The position numbers and the translations under genes are program-made. Below, in pieces: positions 42,391 to 51,004 of a stretch of DNA of 64,000 bases; the first letter of the stretch is position 1, and the number at the start of each line of letters is the position of its first letter. The notes under the pieces are model-generated. The model saw only the letters and a list, made by a program, of their open reading frames with translations, was not told the origin of the DNA and searched no databases. The stretch is taken from the NCBI RefSeq assembly GCF_002150765.1, contig NZ_MUYM01000033.1, positions 33,817-97,816 of the forward strand. Direction: 5' to 3'. This DNA is from Lentzea kentuckyensis (GTDB taxonomy: Bacteria > Actinomycetota > Actinomycetes > Mycobacteriales > Pseudonocardiaceae).

Positions 42391-43218
42391 TCAGAGCGTG
42401 GCGAAGCGGTCAACACCCACGCCGGTGATCAGCAGGCGCTCCTTGCGGTTGCCCGTCAGCCGTTGCGTCCAGTCGACGAACCCACCGTCGCCGATTTCCA
42501 CGCCACCGCGAAAAACCTTGAAGCACAAGCCCTTGTAGTACCCGGTGCGCCGCGACGGGTCAGGCGGCAACGAACCACGCAGCACCCCGAACCGCGGATC
42601 CAGCACAGTCACACGGATCTCAACGTCCCCGCAAGCCTCGCGCAGGAGCGCGACGTGCTCGGTGAAGTGCTGACGTTCAAAGGAAAGCGACCCGCGATCC
42701 CGCCCGGCAGACACGGCGGCGAACAACGTGAAGTGCGCGAACCTCCCCGCACCACTGAACAACTGCGCCCTCACCACGCGCTGCACCGCCGCGAGTCGCA
42801 CGTCGTCCGGTCCGGACTGCCTGCGCAGAGCGGCTTCCAGCGCCAGCGCGTTGGTCGGATCCGCCGCGACCTCGGTGCCGCGAACGGTCGACAGCACGTT
42901 GTTCTGGTCCTGCTCGGCCACAACCGAACACGTCCCCAGCGGCGCCACGGGTGCGAGGCCCAGCACGGAGAACGACGGCGGCAACGCGCCCAGCAGCCGG
43001 TCCTCCGCCGCCCGCAACACCCCGAACGGCACCTCGGCGGGCGCCACGAACCGGTCGGAACGGTACTGCCGCAACACATCCGGCCCGGACAACGCACCCG
43101 CGCGCCGGCGCGTCAACGCGAGCAGCAAGGACGTGAGGTCGCTGCCCGGCAACGCGGCGAGCCGCTCCAGCGCCTCCTCGCCGCCCAACGACCGCAACAC
43201 GCGCGTCAAGACACCCAT
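42391..43218 (-). CDS. conserved hypothetical, possible class II aaRS-like fold
   Basis: 275 residues from ATG 43218 (ATG 43227 and GTG 43245 upstream in frame). Segments LGLAPVAPLGTCSVVAEQDQ, STVRGTEVAADPTNALALEA and HFTLFAAVSAGRD recur in actinobacterial hypothetical proteins and have a loose look of class II aminoacyl-tRNA synthetase/HisZ-like motifs, but no catalytic motif can be assigned. Soluble. Divergent from the methyltransferase gene. Confidence 0.7.
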   Translation of the reverse strand: MGVLTRVLRSLGGEEALERLAALPGSDLTSLLLALTRRRAGALSGPDVLRQYRSDRFVAPAEVPFGVLRAAEDRLLGALPPSFSVLGLAPVAPLGTCSVVAEQDQNNVLSTVRGTEVAADPTNALALEAALRRQSGPDDVRLAAVQRVVRAQLFSGAGRFAHFTLFAAVSAGRDRGSLSFERQHFTEHVALLREACGDVEIRVTVLDPRFGVLRGSLPPDPSRRTGYYKGLCFKVFRGGVEIGDGGFVDWTQRLTGNRKERLLITGVGVDRFATL

Positions 43219-43281
43219 GCCCACCATGATCCGCGTAACGGCCAACGGATTTCCGCAGTCGCGTGACTAGGGTCAAAGACC

Positions 43282-44022
43282 ATGACCGATCCTCAAGCGA
43301 TGCGAGAGGGCGAGTTGTGGGGCCGCAGGGCCGCGCAACGAGCCGCACTCGGCGCCAAGATGTCCACGCCCGCCTGGAAGACCGCCATCGAGCGCACCGG
43401 GATCACGACCGGCACCACGGTGCTCGACCTGGCCTGCGGCAGCGGCGAGTTCTGCGCCCTGGCAACGGAAGCGGGCGCGCACGCCACCGGAATCGACGCG
43501 TCGCACACCATGATCGAGCTGGCTCGCCAGGCCGCGCCACAAGCCGAGTTCCACGTCCGGACGCTGGGCGACCTGCCTTGGCAGGACGACACCTTCGACG
43601 TCGTGACGGCGTTCAACGCGCTGTTCTTCGCGGCTGATCCCGAGGAGGCGTTCGCCGAGGCGGTCCGGGTCAGCAGGAGCCACGTGGTCGTGTGCGACTG
43701 GCACCCCGAACACCCGAGCGACATCCTCACCATCGGGTGGGCCGTCCGCGGCCGTAGCGGACGCCGGCACGCGAAGACGCCGGAGCCGAGCGAGAAACTC
43801 ACGATCGACATTCCCCAGGAGCATCCCGACGAGGCGACGATGCTGCGTGCCTTCCTGAGCACAGGCGGCTACCAGCGCATGATCGAGAGCGAGGGTGAAG
43901 AAAGTGTGGCGGCGAAGATCAGGGCCGCGGCAGAACCGTTCCGAACCCCAGACGGTCGCTATCGGCTGACCAACAAGTACCTGATGTCGGTCTTCCGCAA
44001 GAACGAGATCCCCAGAAAGTAG
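43282..44022 (+). CDS. class I SAM-dependent methyltransferase
   Basis: 246 residues. SAM-binding motif I TTVLDLACGSGEFCALA, motif II GIDASHTMIELA, and LPWQDDTFDVVTAFNALFFA as post-II/III. No substrate domain recognisable. ATG 43282. Stands alone between convergent and divergent neighbours. Small-molecule methylation is likely. Confidence 0.92.
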   Translation: MTDPQAMREGELWGRRAAQRAALGAKMSTPAWKTAIERTGITTGTTVLDLACGSGEFCALATEAGAHATGIDASHTMIELARQAAPQAEFHVRTLGDLPWQDDTFDVVTAFNALFFAADPEEAFAEAVRVSRSHVVVCDWHPEHPSDILTIGWAVRGRSGRRHAKTPEPSEKLTIDIPQEHPDEATMLRAFLSTGGYQRMIESEGEESVAAKIRAAAEPFRTPDGRYRLTNKYLMSVFRKNEIPRK

Positions 44023-44025
44023 AAA

Positions 44026-44241
44026 TCAGGCCGCGGCGAGGATCTCGTAGCCGGCCGTGGTGAGGGCTGCGGGGCCGGCAGTGGTGCTGATCAGGCCCGC
44101 AGAGGTCAGGCGCAGGCCGACGAACTGGTCGGCGCAGCACAGGCCGTCGACGAGCAGGAAGCTCCCGGAGATCTCGCAACGGCCGTCGGCAACGGCTCTG
44201 AGAACTGCGCGGTCGCGGTGTGTGAGCGATGAGGTGGTCAT
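44026..44241 (-). CDS. small conserved actinobacterial protein
   Basis: 71 residues: DRAVLRAVADGRCEISGSFL, LVDGLCCADQFVGLRLTSAG LI. It has a Cys/Asp-rich centre (RCE, LCCAD) and resembles small winged-helix-like proteins common in this group. ATG 44241 has GGAG six bases upstream. 28 nt downstream of dinB on the same strand and so perhaps co-transcribed with it. Confidence 0.7.
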   Translation of the reverse strand: MTTSSLTHRDRAVLRAVADGRCEISGSFLLVDGLCCADQFVGLRLTSAGLISTTAGPAALTTAGYEILAAA

Positions 44242-44269
44242 CTTCTTCTCCTAGCGGTAAAGCGTCTAC

Positions 44270-45331
44270 TTACTGATACGTCGAAGAAGAAGGCTTCGGT
44301 TCGACATCATCGCAAGAGAATTCTGCGCGTACCCCCAGAAGACGTACGGCGCGGCCGTGTTCGAAGCGGTCCAGCACCACCAGCGCGGCCGCGGCCAGCT
44401 CGTCCGCGGAGGACGTCGGCGCAGGCAGCTTCATCGCGCGCACCTTCGTGAAGAACGGCACGAAGCGCACTTTCACGCCCACGCGCACGGCCGGTCGGCC
44501 CTCGGCGACCACGTCGACGGCGACCTGGTGGGCCAGCGCCACGACCTCACGCCGGATGTCCTCCAGCGAGGCGAGGTCCTGCTGGAAGGTCTTCTCGTGC
44601 GAACGTGACTTGATCACCCACGGTGTCGCACTCACGACCGTGTCGCCCGCACCGAGCGCCACGGTCCGGAAGTAGGGGCCCATCCGCGGGCCGAAGCGGG
44701 CGGCCAGGGCGTCCGCGGAGGCGGAAGCCAGGTCCGCGACCGTCAGCAGACCCAGCTCGGCCAGTTTGCGCTCGGTCTTCGCGCCGATGCCCCACAGCGC
44801 GGACGTCGGCCGGTGGCCCATCACCTCGGCCCAGTTCGCGCGGGTCAGCTCGAACACGCCGGCGGGCTTGCCGAACTCGGTCGCGATCTTGGCGCGCAGC
44901 TTGTTGTCGCCGATGCCCACCGAGCAGTGCAGCCCGGTCTCCGTCAGCACAGCGGCCTGCAGCGACCGAGCCAGCTCGAACGGATCGTCCACGGTGGCGC
45001 CCACGAACGCCTCGTCCCAGCCCATCACCTCGACGACGACCGGGAACGACCGCAGCACGGCCATCACGTCGGCCGACGCCGCCTCGTACAGGGCGTGGTC
45101 GGCGGGCAGGAAGATCGCGTCCGGCAGCTTCTTGAACGCGGTCCGCAGCGGCATGCCGGAGTGCACGCCGAACTCCCGTGCCTCGTAGGACGCCGTGGCC
45201 ACGACGGCGCGCTCGGTCGGGTCGCCGTTGCCGCCCACCACCACGGGCTTGCCGCGCAACGACGGATCGCGCAGCACCTCGACCGCCGCGATGAACTGGT
45301 CGAGGTCCACGTGCAGGACCCAGTCCGCCAT
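44270..45331 (-). CDS. dinB: DNA polymerase IV (Y-family)
   Basis: Translesion polymerase, 353 residues. HVDLDQFIAAVE carries the first catalytic Asp (Asp9) and the Phe13 steric gate; EVMGWDEAFVG holds the second Asp-Glu pair (SIDEAF in most Pol IV, here GWDEAF); GIGDNKLRAKIATEFGKPAG and the helix-hairpin-helix ALWGIGAKTERKLAELGL follow, then the little-finger domain with SRSHEKTF. The C-terminus ends without an obvious beta-clamp motif. ATG 45331, only 10 bp from the divergent NUDIX start. No SOS box is visible in that short gap. Confidence 0.95.
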   Translation of the reverse strand: MADWVLHVDLDQFIAAVEVLRDPSLRGKPVVVGGNGDPTERAVVATASYEAREFGVHSGMPLRTAFKKLPDAIFLPADHALYEAASADVMAVLRSFPVVVEVMGWDEAFVGATVDDPFELARSLQAAVLTETGLHCSVGIGDNKLRAKIATEFGKPAGVFELTRANWAEVMGHRPTSALWGIGAKTERKLAELGLLTVADLASASADALAARFGPRMGPYFRTVALGAGDTVVSATPWVIKSRSHEKTFQQDLASLEDIRREVVALAHQVAVDVVAEGRPAVRVGVKVRFVPFFTKVRAMKLPAPTSSADELAAAALVVLDRFEHGRAVRLLGVRAEFSCDDVEPKPSSSTYQ

Positions 45332-45341
45332 GCTGGACAGT

Positions 45342-45788
45342 ATGAAACGGTCGGCCGGAATCCTGCTGTTCAGACGAACCACCCAGCTCGAGGTGCTGCT
45401 GGGGCACATGGGCGGCCCGTTCTGGGCCCGCAAGGACGCCGGCGCGTGGTCCGTGCCGAAGGGCGAGTACACCGACGACGAGACGCCTGAGCAGGCCGCG
45501 CGGCGTGAGTTCGAGGAAGAACTCGGGCTGCCGGTACCGGCGGGCGAGCTCGTTCCGCTCGGCGAGGCCAAGGGCTCCGGCAAGGTCATCACGGTGTGGG
45601 CGCTCGAGGGCGACCTCGACCCCGAGGCGGTCACGCCCGGCACGTTCGAGCTGGAGTGGCCGCCGAAGTCCGGTCAGCGCAAGACGTTCCCCGAGGTCGA
45701 CCGGGTGCAGTGGTTCGGCGTGGAAGAGGCGAGCACGAAGATCGTCTCCGCGCAACGCCCCTTCCTCGAACGCCTTACGGCCAGATAG
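45342..45788 (+). CDS. NUDIX hydrolase
   Basis: 148 residues. Nudix box GEYTDDETPEQAARREFEEELGL matches GX5EX7REUXEEXGU. MKRSAGILLFRRTTQLEVLL at the start and the PGTFELEWPPKSGQRKTFPE region are typical of a subgroup found beside DNA-repair genes. It may clean the nucleotide pool; substrate unknown. Divergent from dinB, sharing a 10-bp gap. Confidence 0.94.
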   Translation: MKRSAGILLFRRTTQLEVLLGHMGGPFWARKDAGAWSVPKGEYTDDETPEQAARREFEEELGLPVPAGELVPLGEAKGSGKVITVWALEGDLDPEAVTPGTFELEWPPKSGQRKTFPEVDRVQWFGVEEASTKIVSAQRPFLERLTAR

Positions 45789-46926
45789 CCGCGACCCACT
45801 CCGGGTGGTCGATGAACGGGTTGCGGTTGTGCTGGTAGTTGCTGTCGATCAGGTCGTTGCGCTTCTTCTCGAAGTCGCTCGGCGGGTCGTCCTGGCTCCA
45901 CTGCTTCAGGACCGAGAGCTTGCCCATGTACGGCGCGGTGCCGTTGTTGACCGAGTTGTTGAGCTCCAGGTTCGGGAAGCCGTCGGTGCCCTCGTAGCGC
46001 ACGGCCATGTAGAAGATCATGCGTGCGACGTCGCCCTTCACGTCGGCGCGCGGCTCGAACGAGTCGCCGTCGTACTTGCTGTCCGGCGCCTCCGGAACCT
46101 GGGAGCCGCCCATGTCGAAGTCCAGGTTGCCGCGGGTCGCGTTCACGTTCACGTCCTCCGGCCTCAGGTGGTGGAGGTCGGTGCCGGGACCGGTGGCCGT
46201 GCCGAAGTCACCGTGCGACTTGGCCCAGACGTGCTCGCGGTTCCAGTTGTCGTTGCCGCCACCGTTCAGGGACTTCGCCCGCGAGATGCCGCTGTACAGC
46301 AGGATCACGTTGTTCGAGTTCTTCGGATCCTCGTCGGTGACCTTCAGCGCGTTCCAGACCGCGTCGTAGCTGAGCTTGGTCTGGTTCTTGATGATCCCGT
46401 TCAAGGCCGACTTCAACGTCGCGCCGGACTTGCCACAAGCGTTCTGGTAGTAGCCGTCGCAGGTCGTAGGCGGTGTCGAGGTAGGCGGTGTCGAAGTAGG
46501 TGGCGGTGTTGTGGTGGTGGCGAACGCGAACGCCGTGGACGAGGTCAGACCGGGGTGCGAGAAGTACGCGCTCAACGTGCCCGTCACGTCGATCTGCCTG
46601 CCCAGCAGCGACGGGTTGGACTTCATGCCCCACGACGCCCGGAACGTCGACGAGATCTGCACGTAGAGCATGCTCGACGTGTTGGTCTCGGACGCCGAGT
46701 CGGCGAGCGCCAGTGCGTAGTCGTTCGGATAACCCGAACGTAGGACGGTGGTCGTGGCCGTGGGCTGACCGACGACGTAGCCCCGAACGGTGTTCGACGT
46801 CCCGTTCTGCGTCGCGATCGCGTCGGCAACGGTGAACTGATCTGCTGCGACAGCGGCGGTCGACCCGTACAGGCCGACCGCCGCCAGCAAACCGACGACT
46901 AAAGCGAGTGGACTCCACCGCGCCAT
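45775..46926 (-). CDS. secreted endonuclease I with N-terminal OB-type domain
   Basis: 383 residues. Signal peptide (about 1-29, ending AAVAA), an OB-fold-like DUF6359 region (about 30-135, TVADAIATQNGTSNTVRGYV), a Pro/Thr linker (TPPPTSTPPTSTPPTT) and an endonuclease I domain: NWNREHVWAKSHGDFG (catalytic His) and GTDLHHLRPEDVNVNATRGNLDF, ending in WSQDDPP and HNRNPFIDHPE. Extracellular DNA/RNA nuclease for nutrient scavenging or competition. ATG 46926 with GGGGAG upstream. Overlaps the NUDIX 3' end by 14 bp. Confidence 0.94.
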   Translation of the reverse strand: MARWSPLALVVGLLAAVGLYGSTAAVAADQFTVADAIATQNGTSNTVRGYVVGQPTATTTVLRSGYPNDYALALADSASETNTSSMLYVQISSTFRASWGMKSNPSLLGRQIDVTGTLSAYFSHPGLTSSTAFAFATTTTPPPTSTPPTSTPPTTCDGYYQNACGKSGATLKSALNGIIKNQTKLSYDAVWNALKVTDEDPKNSNNVILLYSGISRAKSLNGGGNDNWNREHVWAKSHGDFGTATGPGTDLHHLRPEDVNVNATRGNLDFDMGGSQVPEAPDSKYDGDSFEPRADVKGDVARMIFYMAVRYEGTDGFPNLELNNSVNNGTAPYMGKLSVLKQWSQDDPPSDFEKKRNDLIDSNYQHNRNPFIDHPEWVAAIWP

Positions 46927-46997
46927 GAGCACTCCCCGATCGTGTGAATGTTGTGCACACGATCAGCGGAGATGGTCAACGCGCGGTAAACGCAATG

Positions 46998-47912
46998 TCA
47001 CGGCACAAGGACGACCTTGCCCGTGGTCCTCCTCGACTCGACCAGCTCGTGCGCCTTCGCGGCGTCCGCGAGCGGCACCGCGTGGTCGATCTGCACCCTG
47101 AGCTGCGGCAACAGTGCCAGGTCGGCACCGGACGCGGAGAGGCTGCCGAAGAGCTCGAACCGGATGCCGAGGTCCACAGCTCGGTCAACGTCAAAACCCG
47201 GGTTGCCCGGAATGATCGACACGAGCACGCCGCCGGGCTTGATCACCTTGGCGGACCGCTCGGCGTACTCCCCGCCGATCGCGTCGAACACGACGTCCAC
47301 CGGCTCGATCTCGGTGAAGTCCTGGTGCCGGTAGTCGATGACCTCGTCCACACCGAGCGAGCGCAGGAAGTCGTGCTTGGCCGCCGACGCCGTCCCGATC
47401 ACGTACGCGCCACGCGCCTTGGCGATCTGCACCGCGACGTGCCCGACACCGCCCGCCGCCGCGTGGATGAGCACGCGCTGACCAGCGGAAACCTGACCGC
47501 GGCCGACGAGCGCCTGCCACGCCGTCAGCGCCACCATCGGCACCGCGCCCGCCTGCTCGACAGTCAGCCACGACGGCCGCGCAGCCACGTTGGAGGCGTT
47601 CACCGCGACATACTCGGCGTAGCCGCCACCCGCACCGGGGAACGGCAGCAGCCCGTAGACCTCGTCACCGGTCGCGAACCCCTCCACGCCCTCACCGAGT
47701 TGCTCGACGGTGCCCGCGACGTCCCAGCCCAGCGTGAACGGCGGCTCACCGAGCGCGGGGAACCCGCCGCCGCGGATGTAGGTGTCGACCGGGTTCACGC
47801 CCGCCGCACCCACCTTGACCAGCACCTGACCCGGTCCGGGCACTGGCTTCGCCACCTCCGCGACCTCCAGCACGGACGCGTCGCCAACGGTCTTCTGCGT
47901 GATGACTCGCAT
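46998..47912 (-). CDS. NADP-dependent quinone oxidoreductase (zinc-free MDR)
   Basis: 304 residues. Medium-chain reductase: VAKPVPGPGQVLVKVGAAGV NPVDTYIRGG, DVAGTVEQLGEGV, then LIHAAAGGVGHVAVQIAKARG as the nucleotide fold. No zinc ligands, as in quinone reductases. ATG 47912 with AGGGG upstream. The region upstream (47955-47995) contains TTCTAGAA and other short dyads that could bind an HxlR/MarR regulator, not seen nearby. Confidence 0.94.
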   Translation of the reverse strand: MRVITQKTVGDASVLEVAEVAKPVPGPGQVLVKVGAAGVNPVDTYIRGGGFPALGEPPFTLGWDVAGTVEQLGEGVEGFATGDEVYGLLPFPGAGGGYAEYVAVNASNVAARPSWLTVEQAGAVPMVALTAWQALVGRGQVSAGQRVLIHAAAGGVGHVAVQIAKARGAYVIGTASAAKHDFLRSLGVDEVIDYRHQDFTEIEPVDVVFDAIGGEYAERSAKVIKPGGVLVSIIPGNPGFDVDRAVDLGIRFELFGSLSASGADLALLPQLRVQIDHAVPLADAAKAHELVESRRTTGKVVLVP

Positions 47913-47993
47913 GATGATGATCCCCTCGATGTTCTCGACGGACACCATCTTGCAGTTAGCGCCAACTTCTAGAAAGTAGGCACTTCTTGGTAA

Positions 47994-48497
47994 CTAACTC
48001 TCCCTCAGATACAGATCCCGGAGCAACGCGATCTCCGCGCAGTGGTGGATCACCTCCCGGTTGATGTGCAGCACCAGGGTCGCCATCGGTTCCTCGGCGA
48101 ACGGTCCCTCGGCCGGACCGACCGGGAGCGAGAGGTCGGCCGTGCGCGCGCCGGCCATCCACGCCGCGTAGGCGTCGTCCAGCTGCTTCAGCGCGTCATC
48201 AGCGGTCATCGCGTACTGCCACGTCGCGTGATCAGCCGGCGGGCCGCCGAAGTGCGAAGCCGTGCGCATGGCGAACACGCCGACGATGATGTGCGCCATC
48301 CGCCACGCGATCGTGGTGACCGGCGTCGGTTCCGGCGCCGGGTACTGCCAGTCGATCGTGTTGTCCCGGCGGATCGTCCACACGTCGGGCACGGGCTCCC
48401 AGAAGTACTCCTCGTCGGTCAGCCCCTCCAGCCGCGGCCGCGCCTGCACCTTCCAGTGGAAGTCGAGCTGGTCTGTCAACTGCTTGTTCCAGTCCAT
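47994..48497 (-). CDS. DinB-family four-helix protein (metal-dependent thiol enzyme fold)
   Basis: 167 residues, unrelated to the polymerase of that name. MDWNKQLTDQLDFHWKVQARPRLEGL with the first His, IAWRMAHIIVGVFAMR (second) and LVLHINREVIHHCAEIALLRDL (third) form the metal site. In actinobacteria such proteins often use mycothiol. ATG 48497. Divergent from the GNAT gene. Confidence 0.9.
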   Translation of the reverse strand: MDWNKQLTDQLDFHWKVQARPRLEGLTDEEYFWEPVPDVWTIRRDNTIDWQYPAPEPTPVTTIAWRMAHIIVGVFAMRTASHFGGPPADHATWQYAMTADDALKQLDDAYAAWMAGARTADLSLPVGPAEGPFAEEPMATLVLHINREVIHHCAEIALLRDLYLRES

Positions 48498-48552
48498 GCC
48501 CTCGACGGTAAATCCGTTTGCGGACAACCACTGCCCTGGAAACACTCGGCCG

Positions 48553-49692
48553 GTGGAGATACGCACATCGCGCCCAGAAGACGTGGACCAGGTCGCGAAG
48601 CTCATCGTCTCGCGGATGGACCCGAGCGACGGCGTCGACGCGCGGCTGCTGATGACGGACCAGGACGCGGGCTGCGAGTGGGTCGCGGTCGCCGCCGACG
48701 GTGACCGGATCGTCTCCACGGCGACGTTGATGGACGAGACCGTGACGCTCGCCGGCGTCGACATCCCCGCCGGCCAGGTCGAACAGGTCGCCACCGATGT
48801 CGAGCACGAGGGCAAAGGCCTGGTGCGGCAGCTGATGGGCTGGGCGCACGACCGGTCCGCCGAGCGCGGTCACCTGCTCCAGATCATGATCGGCATCCCG
48901 TACTTCTACCGCCAGTTCGGCTACACCTACTCGATCCCGGTCAAGCAGACCAGGGCGCTCGCGACGTTGCCCGAACCCGTCGCGGGACACACACTCCGCC
49001 GCGCCGCCGAGGCGGACATCCCTGTCCTGCAACGCTTTCAGGACGACGCCCAGCAAGCCGCGGACCTGCGCATGGGTCACACCACGCCGTGCTGGCGCTG
49101 GCTGATCAACCGCACCGGCTCGACCACGTGGGTCGTCGAACGCGACGGCGTCCCGGTCGCCACCGGCCGCAGCACGCCGCCGGAAGAGGGCGACGTCGTG
49201 CTGGGCGAGATCGCCGGAGACGACCACGGCGTCACGGCGTTGCTGCGGCTGGTGAATCCGGCCCAGGTCGTCGAACGGCTACCGGTGCTGGAGCGGTTCC
49301 TCGCACCGCGCCGCCCCGGCCTGGAGCAGTACCTGGTCCGCATCCCGGACGTCCCCGCTCTGTTCGAACACCTGCGCCCGGTCTTCACGAAACGCCTGCG
49401 GGGCCACGAACCCACCGACGTGCTGCTCGGCTTCTACCGCACGCACGTCCGCTTCCGCTGGGACGGCGAGGTGATCGGCCCGTACGAGTGGGGCGGCACG
49501 ATGACGGGCCCTGGCGAGGAAGGCGGGGCCGGCATCGCACCGGACCTCCTCGCACCGCTGTTGTTCGGTCCGCACGGCATCGACGGACTGCGCCGCTGGT
49601 ACACCGACGTCTACCCCGGCCCGCACTTCGACCTGATGAACGCGCTGTTCCCACCGGTCACGAGCGACCTGCTGACGTTCTACCTGCCGTAG
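48553..49692 (+). CDS. GNAT acetyltransferase, Eis-like
   Basis: 379 residues. N-terminal GNAT core: EIRTSRPEDVDQVAKLIVSR, QVEQVATDVEHEGKGLVRQL (acetyl-CoA loop), YFYRQFGYTYS. A second GNAT-like half and the C-terminal sterol-carrier-like part resemble Eis proteins that acetylate aminoglycosides, but the substrate is unknown. GTG 48553. Confidence 0.9.
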   Translation: MEIRTSRPEDVDQVAKLIVSRMDPSDGVDARLLMTDQDAGCEWVAVAADGDRIVSTATLMDETVTLAGVDIPAGQVEQVATDVEHEGKGLVRQLMGWAHDRSAERGHLLQIMIGIPYFYRQFGYTYSIPVKQTRALATLPEPVAGHTLRRAAEADIPVLQRFQDDAQQAADLRMGHTTPCWRWLINRTGSTTWVVERDGVPVATGRSTPPEEGDVVLGEIAGDDHGVTALLRLVNPAQVVERLPVLERFLAPRRPGLEQYLVRIPDVPALFEHLRPVFTKRLRGHEPTDVLLGFYRTHVRFRWDGEVIGPYEWGGTMTGPGEEGGAGIAPDLLAPLLFGPHGIDGLRRWYTDVYPGPHFDLMNALFPPVTSDLLTFYLP

Positions 49693-49721
49693 TAGTCCCC
49701 TGACGCGTTCCGTGCTAATAA

Positions 49722-49742
49722 ACCGAGCGCTCGGTCTAGTAT
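49722..49742. promoter_or_regulatory. TetR-type palindrome and -10 of a small operon
   Basis: ACCGAGCGCTCGGT (49722-49735), a perfect 14-bp palindrome, followed by TAGTAT (49737-49742), a -10 nine bases before the ATG at 49751. The palindrome sits between -35 and -10 and would block transcription. The TetR gene two cistrons down is its likely binder, giving autoregulation. Confidence 0.7.
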
Positions 49743-49750
49743 TGGGGCGC

Positions 49751-50416
49751 ATGACGACTGTGCAGGAGAGCGCGGCGGTCCGGTACGGCATCTGGGTGCT
49801 GTGCCCGGTGCTGGGAGCCGCCGCGGTGTGGGGGCTCAAGCTGGCAGCCGGGTGGATCACGACCTTGGGGTGGTTCCCGTTCCAGGGCGTGTTCGAGCTG
49901 GTCACGGACATTCCCGAACCGTGGGTGACGGTCGCGGCGCTCGCGATCGGCGCCGTCGGCGGCGGTGTGCTCGCGTTGCTCTGGGCGGCCGAGATGCTGT
50001 TCGTCGAGATCTCGCACGACCGGGTCACGCTCAGGAAGGACGACAAGACGTTCGACTTCGCCCGCAACGAGGTCGAGTCGGCGTTCGCGGACGGCAAGCA
50101 GCTCGTCCTGCTGTCGCCGAGCGGCGCCGAACTGGTCCGCGAGACCTCCGATCTCAGCAGGACCAAGCTCGAACAGGCTTTCACCGGCCAGGGGTACCGC
50201 TGGCACGCCGCCGACCCGTTCGCGAACGAGTTCCGGCTGTGGGTCGAGCACGCGCCGGAGCTGCCAGCGGACGTGAACGCGCTGTTCACGGCCCGCAGGA
50301 AGGCCATCGCGAAGTACGAGCACGAGGAGGCCGCAGAATTGGGGCGGGAGATCCGCAAACGCGGGGTCTACGTCAGGGACCAGAAAAAGAGGCAGTACTA
50401 CAGGTGCGAACGGTAG
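49751..50416 (+). CDS. membrane protein of TetR operon
   Basis: 221 residues. Two membrane segments (about 14-33, VLCPVLGAAAVWGLKLAAG, and 51-77, WVTVAALAIGAVGGGVLALLW), then a cytoplasmic part (VEISHDRVTLRKDDKTFDFA, a PH-like start) and a charged C-terminus. This YqeB-type arrangement is seen in actinobacteria next to a TetR gene. ATG 49751. Overlaps the TetR start by 13 nt. Confidence 0.85.
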   Translation: MTTVQESAAVRYGIWVLCPVLGAAAVWGLKLAAGWITTLGWFPFQGVFELVTDIPEPWVTVAALAIGAVGGGVLALLWAAEMLFVEISHDRVTLRKDDKTFDFARNEVESAFADGKQLVLLSPSGAELVRETSDLSRTKLEQAFTGQGYRWHAADPFANEFRLWVEHAPELPADVNALFTARRKAIAKYEHEEAAELGREIRKRGVYVRDQKKRQYYRCER

Positions 50417-51000
50417 ATCCGGCCAAGCACGCCGCGAAGAAGAGACACATCACCGACACCGCGGCCGGCCTGTTCGCGGCAAAGGGCTTCGACCGGACGA
50501 CCGTCGCCGAGATCTGCAAGGCCGCCGACATCAGCACCGGCAGCCTGTTCCACTACTTCCCCACCAAGCGGGCGATCTTCCGCGAGATCTTCGAGCAGGA
50601 CGGCGCCGACAACGCGGCGATGTTCGCCAGGGCCCGCGAGCTCAGCCCGTGGGACGGCGTGCTGATGATGGTCGACCACCTGTGCGTGCCCGCGCTGGAC
50701 CGGTCCGTGGCCGGGCTGGTGCTGGAGGTGGTGACGCAGGCCAGCCGCGATCCGGAACTGTGGGAGCTGGTCGGCCGCAACGAGCAGGTGGTCCGCGACG
50801 AGCTGGCCGTTCTGCTGCAGCGGGCACACGACGCCGGCCAGATCGCGCTCCCGGTGGACGCCCGGACGGCGGCGACGTGGGCGCAGGGACTGGTCGACGG
50901 CCTGTTCGGCAGGCTGATCGACCCGGACTTCGACGCGACCGGACAGGTGAGCACCCTCCGGTTGATCCTTTCCCGATTCGTGGGTGCTCAAGCACCATGA
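50404..51000 (+). CDS. TetR family regulator
   Basis: 198 residues from GTG 50404. HTH: HITDTAAGLFAAKGFDRTTV, AEICKAADISTGSLFHYFPT, KRAIFREIF. Second gene of the operon whose promoter holds the ACCGAGCGCTCGGT palindrome, so it probably represses itself and the membrane protein gene; the class V aminotransferase follows after 4 nt. Confidence 0.93.
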   Translation: MRTVDPAKHAAKKRHITDTAAGLFAAKGFDRTTVAEICKAADISTGSLFHYFPTKRAIFREIFEQDGADNAAMFARARELSPWDGVLMMVDHLCVPALDRSVAGLVLEVVTQASRDPELWELVGRNEQVVRDELAVLLQRAHDAGQIALPVDARTAATWAQGLVDGLFGRLIDPDFDATGQVSTLRLILSRFVGAQAP

Positions 51001-51004
51001 GGTC

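Noticed and set aside
47994..48497. DNA damage-inducible function for the DinB-family gene
   Set aside because: The name refers to a metal-binding four-helix fold; there is no SOS box here and the true polymerase dinB is at 44270-45331.
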